This document shows, one piece after another, positions 6,396-8,274 of a stretch of 8,274 nucleotides of DNA (positions are counted from its first letter, which is position 1; each line of letters begins with the position of its first letter). The notes beneath the pieces are model-generated. The model saw nothing but the letters and a program-made list of their open reading frames with translations, did no database searches and was not told the DNA's origin. This DNA is from a bacterium (GTDB lineage: Bacteria > Bacteroidota > Ignavibacteria > Kapaibacteriales > UBA2268), in assembly GCA_030426865.1 (NCBI GenBank), contig JAUHXN010000122.1, positions 1 through 8,274 on the forward strand, read 5' to 3'. The position numbers and the translations under genes are program-made.

Positions 6396-7609
6396 ATCCA
6401 TTTTTAGCAGCTCCTTCTAGGGTTGATGGATACCCATTGTCCGAGTAATCACCAGCTAAATAGAGGCCTTGAAGATGAGTTTTAACTTTTGGTCTTTTTA
6501 AATTGTTTTTCTTATCTGCGAGGAAAGTAGCCATTAGTTCACGTACGATTTTGTAATGAGTAATTCGAAACTCTTCACCGAACATTTTCCTCAAGTCCTC
6601 TTCCATCATTGAAATTATTACTTCATCTTTCAGCTTAGCGTAACGAACTGCATCGCTAGTAGTTATCTGATAGGAGTAAGTATTTGATTTTCTATCAATT
6701 AGTTTGTCTCTGTTGAATAGCCAATCGAAACCTGTGTCAACAGTTGATATCATATACGCGTCAGTCAACTTGGTATCTGACCAAAAATAAACTGAAACAA
6801 TAGGGGAGTAGTCGGGTACATCAATATCTATAGGTAGCTCGCTCAATATCCTTTTAGAGATGAATGAAGGGGTTGTAATAACTACATCGTCATAATACTC
6901 ATCATTTACCATATACTTTCCTGATTCCTCAGTTATGGACTTAATCGGTGTAGTGTAGTAAATCTTATTTTCATCTTTGAGAAACACAGACTCAAATCCC
7001 TTGAATAGCTCACCAAAATGAACTTTAGGGAGGTAGAATGCAGCATTTTGGCTTTTACTTAGAAAACCATCAAGCATTATATTTTCGAAGATTAGTGGGC
7101 TTGCCTTACGTACAGGGGTATTCATTGTTGAAACTATAAGTGGTTCCCATAATATCTTTATTACTTTCTCGGATTGATTATTGCGAATTAATAATTCGTA
7201 ACAGTCAGTGTAATTTTGAAAAGAGATCGAATCCATCTGAACTTTTAGTGCGAAGATAATAGTGTTTATCTTTTCTTTGAAACCAAAGTTTTTATCTCTA
7301 ATAATAGCTTCTAACAGGCCGAATTTACCAGAAAATACTTTAGAAGTAAGCGAACCGAACTTACCGTCATAGAAATAGGGAATATCGTATTTTTCAATTA
7401 TTTGGAAATATTCCATCCCACCAATCACTTTCAGCAAATCGAAGAAGTATTTGTAAGCACCTATGCATATATGCTGACCATTATCTACCACCGATAGAAT
7501 CAGTCGCCTCATATATATGAACCACGTGGCTATTCATCAGCTCAGTAGCAGCAGTCATACCCGATACACCTGCACCAATAATAGCAACTTTTCGTTTTTG
7601 TATTCCCAT
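6355..7609 (-). pseudogene. hpnE: Hydroxysqualene dehydroxylase-like FAD enzyme (HpnE type), frame-disrupted
   Basis: HpnE-type amine-oxidase-family flavoenzymes convert hydroxysqualene to squalene for hopanoid synthesis. The locus lies in two frames. ATG at 7609 opens a 42-residue piece with an excellent FAD-binding Rossmann motif: VAIIGAGVSGMTAA at 8-21 (GxGxxG), IYEA with Glu34, and GGR at 40-42, then TAA at 7483-7481. The body is in the +1 frame, resuming at DNGQHICIGAYKYFFDLLKVIG (family hallmark DNGQH, codons 7485-7471) and running to the C-terminal FAD site LYLAGDYSDNGYPSTLEGA, stop at 6357-6355. In homologues about 13 residues lie between GGR and DNGQH; here they are missing. A separate start at ATG 7512 is possible, but that product would lack the dinucleotide-binding fold. 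A carotenoid desaturase relative is an alternative identity. The 3' end overlaps coaB by 41 bases. Confidence 0.72.
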
Positions 7610-7679
7610 AGATTCAAATTTAATAACAAAAGAAGAGAAAAACTTTAAAAATATATTTTTTAGTTAATATTAAATGTTA

Positions 7680-7687
7680 TAAATTTG
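7680..7687 (+). promoter_or_regulatory. Candidate -7 element for tRNA-Leu
   Basis: TAAATTTG matches the Bacteroidota -7 pattern TAnnTTTG exactly. It ends 14 bases before the mature tRNA 5' end, so transcription would begin about 8 bases upstream of it, a usual distance for a tRNA. The -33 TTG/TTTG is not evident at 19-21 bases upstream, which weakens the call. Confidence 0.35.
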
Positions 7688-7701
7688 TAACCTATTTTGA
7701 T

Positions 7702-7785
7702 GCGGACGTGGCGGAATTGGTAGACGCGCTAGACTTAGGATCTAGTGGGCTTAAGCTTGTGAGAGTTCGAGTCTCTCCGTCCGTA
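7702..7785 (+). tRNA. tRNA-Leu (anticodon UAG)
   Basis: An 84-base class II tRNA folds fully. The acceptor stem GCGGACG (7702-7708) pairs with CGTCCGT (7778-7784), with one G-U at the end, and A7785 is the discriminator. The D arm spans GCGGAATTGGTAGACGCG. The anticodon stem CTAGA/TCTAG (7729-7733, 7741-7745) holds loop CTTAGGA with anticodon TAG at 7736-7738, reading CUN leucine codons. A long variable arm with GGGCTTAAGCTT follows, and the T arm is GAGAG-TTCGAGT-CTCTC (7761-7777). CCA is not encoded (CTC follows), so it must be added after transcription. The 3' half is overlapped on the other strand by the end of a serine recombinase gene, a common sign of tRNA use as an integration site. 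Confidence 0.97.
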
Positions 7786-8274
7786 CTCTAGGCAACTCTT
7801 TCTCAAAAGAGTTGCCTTTTTTATTTTTATTATCCCTGAAAGCCTTACTATCACGACAGATTAGCTTAACTATTTCTTTAAATGCAGGGGTTCGATATTT
7901 TTTATCTCTAATCCTAAGTTTCTCTTCAAGTATCGAACTAATTATAGTTCTTTTTCCTTTCGGGTTAGCACCTGCGTATAATGTAGAGAGATTATCAAAA
8001 TATTCCAGTGTATTTTGATAGTAATCTTCTATATTTTCAAATTCTTCATTTAGAATCATTATTTCTTCTTTTTTAATTTGTATTTCATCTGTATACTTAA
8101 AATTATATCTATCATAAACTTCTTTGACTATTTGATCATCTATGAATTTCTCTAACAATTTATCTTTCTTGTCTTCTAACAACTTTATATCTTTTTCAAT
8201 AGATCGTTTCTTAATTTTATTATTATCGACTGCTGATTTACTTTTTGATTTAATCATCTCAAGAAGTAATTCTT
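7751..8274 (-). CDS. Large serine recombinase, C-terminal part (5' end beyond window)
   Basis: The reading frame is open to the window edge (residues ELLLE precede the first Met at 8257), so this is the C-terminal 174 residues or so of a longer protein; the catalytic serine domain is not in the window. The visible part has a coiled-coil stretch (KKRSIEKDIKLLEDKKDKLLEKF), then IDDQIVKEVYDRY, the segment typical of the zinc-ribbon/coiled-coil region of large serine recombinases. It then has KRTIISSILEEKLRIRDKKYRTPAF and KEIVKLICRDSK, matching the C-terminal end of Bacteroidota site-specific recombinases as I remember them. Such enzymes integrate and excise mobile elements. The final 21 residues are encoded across the tRNA-Leu terminator and the antisense of the tRNA 3' half, stopping at 7751-7753. 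This suggests an integration junction. Family call by pattern only; no catalytic residue can be checked. Confidence 0.72.
   Translation of the reverse strand, partial: ELLLEMIKSKSKSAVDNNKIKKRSIEKDIKLLEDKKDKLLEKFIDDQIVKEVYDRYNFKYTDEIQIKKEEIMILNEEFENIEDYYQNTLEYFDNLSTLYAGANPKGKRTIISSILEEKLRIRDKKYRTPAFKEIVKLICRDSKAFRDNKNKKGNSFEKELPRVRTERLELSQA
7791..7829 (+). terminator. Rho-independent terminator of tRNA-Leu
   Basis: Arms GGCAACTCTTT (7791-7801) and AAAGAGTTGCC (7806-7816) form a perfect 11-bp stem with loop CTCA, followed by TTTTTTATTTTTA. It begins five bases after the tRNA and is a textbook intrinsic terminator for the plus strand. On the minus strand the same bases are read as codons of the recombinase C-terminus (G-N-S-F-E-K-E-L-P). 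The minus-strand side lacks a downstream T-tract. Confidence 0.9.

Noticed and set aside
7510..7512. ATG at 7512 as the true start of an intact FAD enzyme
   Set aside because: The first nine residues from it (MRRLILSVV) resemble nothing in the family, whereas the other frame encodes a perfect Rossmann FAD motif in the expected place. The locus is better read as frame-disrupted.
7615..7622. Minus-strand TAAATTTG as an hpnE promoter
   Set aside because: Transcription would begin at the ATG itself and no -33 element sits at the right distance; it is likely chance in AT-rich DNA.
7812..8018. Plus-strand ORF opposite the recombinase
   Set aside because: It starts inside the terminator stem and is antisense to the recombinase frame; its hydrophobicity is the mirror of Lys/Glu codons.
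7751..8257. A complete 168-residue gene starting at 8257
   Set aside because: The frame is open upstream to the window edge with plausible coding residues, and the sequence matches only the C-terminal end of large serine recombinases, so the gene is 5'-truncated by the window.
1..8274. CRISPR array, rRNA, or complete insertion sequence
   Set aside because: No regularly spaced repeats, rRNA-like stretches or transposase genes were seen. The only mobility gene is the partial recombinase at the right edge.

Overview
The window is AT-rich chromosomal DNA, probably from the Bacteroidota/Chlorobiota/Ignavibacteria side of the tree. Three things point there: a secreted protein with a type IX secretion (Por) C-terminal sorting domain, a GWxTD-domain protein (a family I associate with Chlorobiota/Ignavibacteria-like lineages), and almost no Shine-Dalgarno sequences. 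I cannot name a genus.

Layout. 53-454 (+) is a small two-helix membrane protein with a four-cysteine tail; I do not recognise it. It meets, tail to tail with one base between, a minus-strand pair: ruvX (1753-2196) followed by an overlapping gene for an exported GWxTD-domain protein (456-1766). A divergent 160-bp intergenic region leads to a secreted beta-propeller protein with Asp-box repeats and a T9SS sorting domain (2359-3702, +). A short spacer with a perfect 8-bp hairpin separates it from the convergent der GTPase gene (3793-5118, -). Divergent from der is the coenzyme A pair coaC-coaB (5191-5736 and 5736-6395, +). These are the two halves of what is usually one CoaBC protein, here split at a (TA)4 tract with a TAATG stop/start overlap. 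CoaB's 3' end overlaps, on the opposite strand, a frame-disrupted hydroxysqualene-dehydroxylase-like (HpnE-type) FAD enzyme gene (6355-7609, -). Its Rossmann N-terminus and its main body lie in different frames.

Right end. A tRNA-Leu(UAG) gene (7702-7785, +) is followed at once by a strong intrinsic terminator. The 3' end of a large serine recombinase gene (7751-8274, -, 5' end beyond the window) runs antisense through the terminator and into the tRNA, and stops in the tRNA variable arm. This looks like the junction of a mobile element integrated at tRNA-Leu, with housekeeping chromosome to the left and the element to the right.

Apart from the CoaB/CoaC pair (steps of CoA synthesis) and the likely ruvX-GWxTD operon, the genes do not form one pathway. 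The most notable points are the recombinase/tRNA junction, the microhomology-type deletion in hpnE, and the CoaBC split that one TA unit would reverse. I saw no CRISPR array, no rRNA, no complete insertion sequence and no gene-free stretch over 300 bases.
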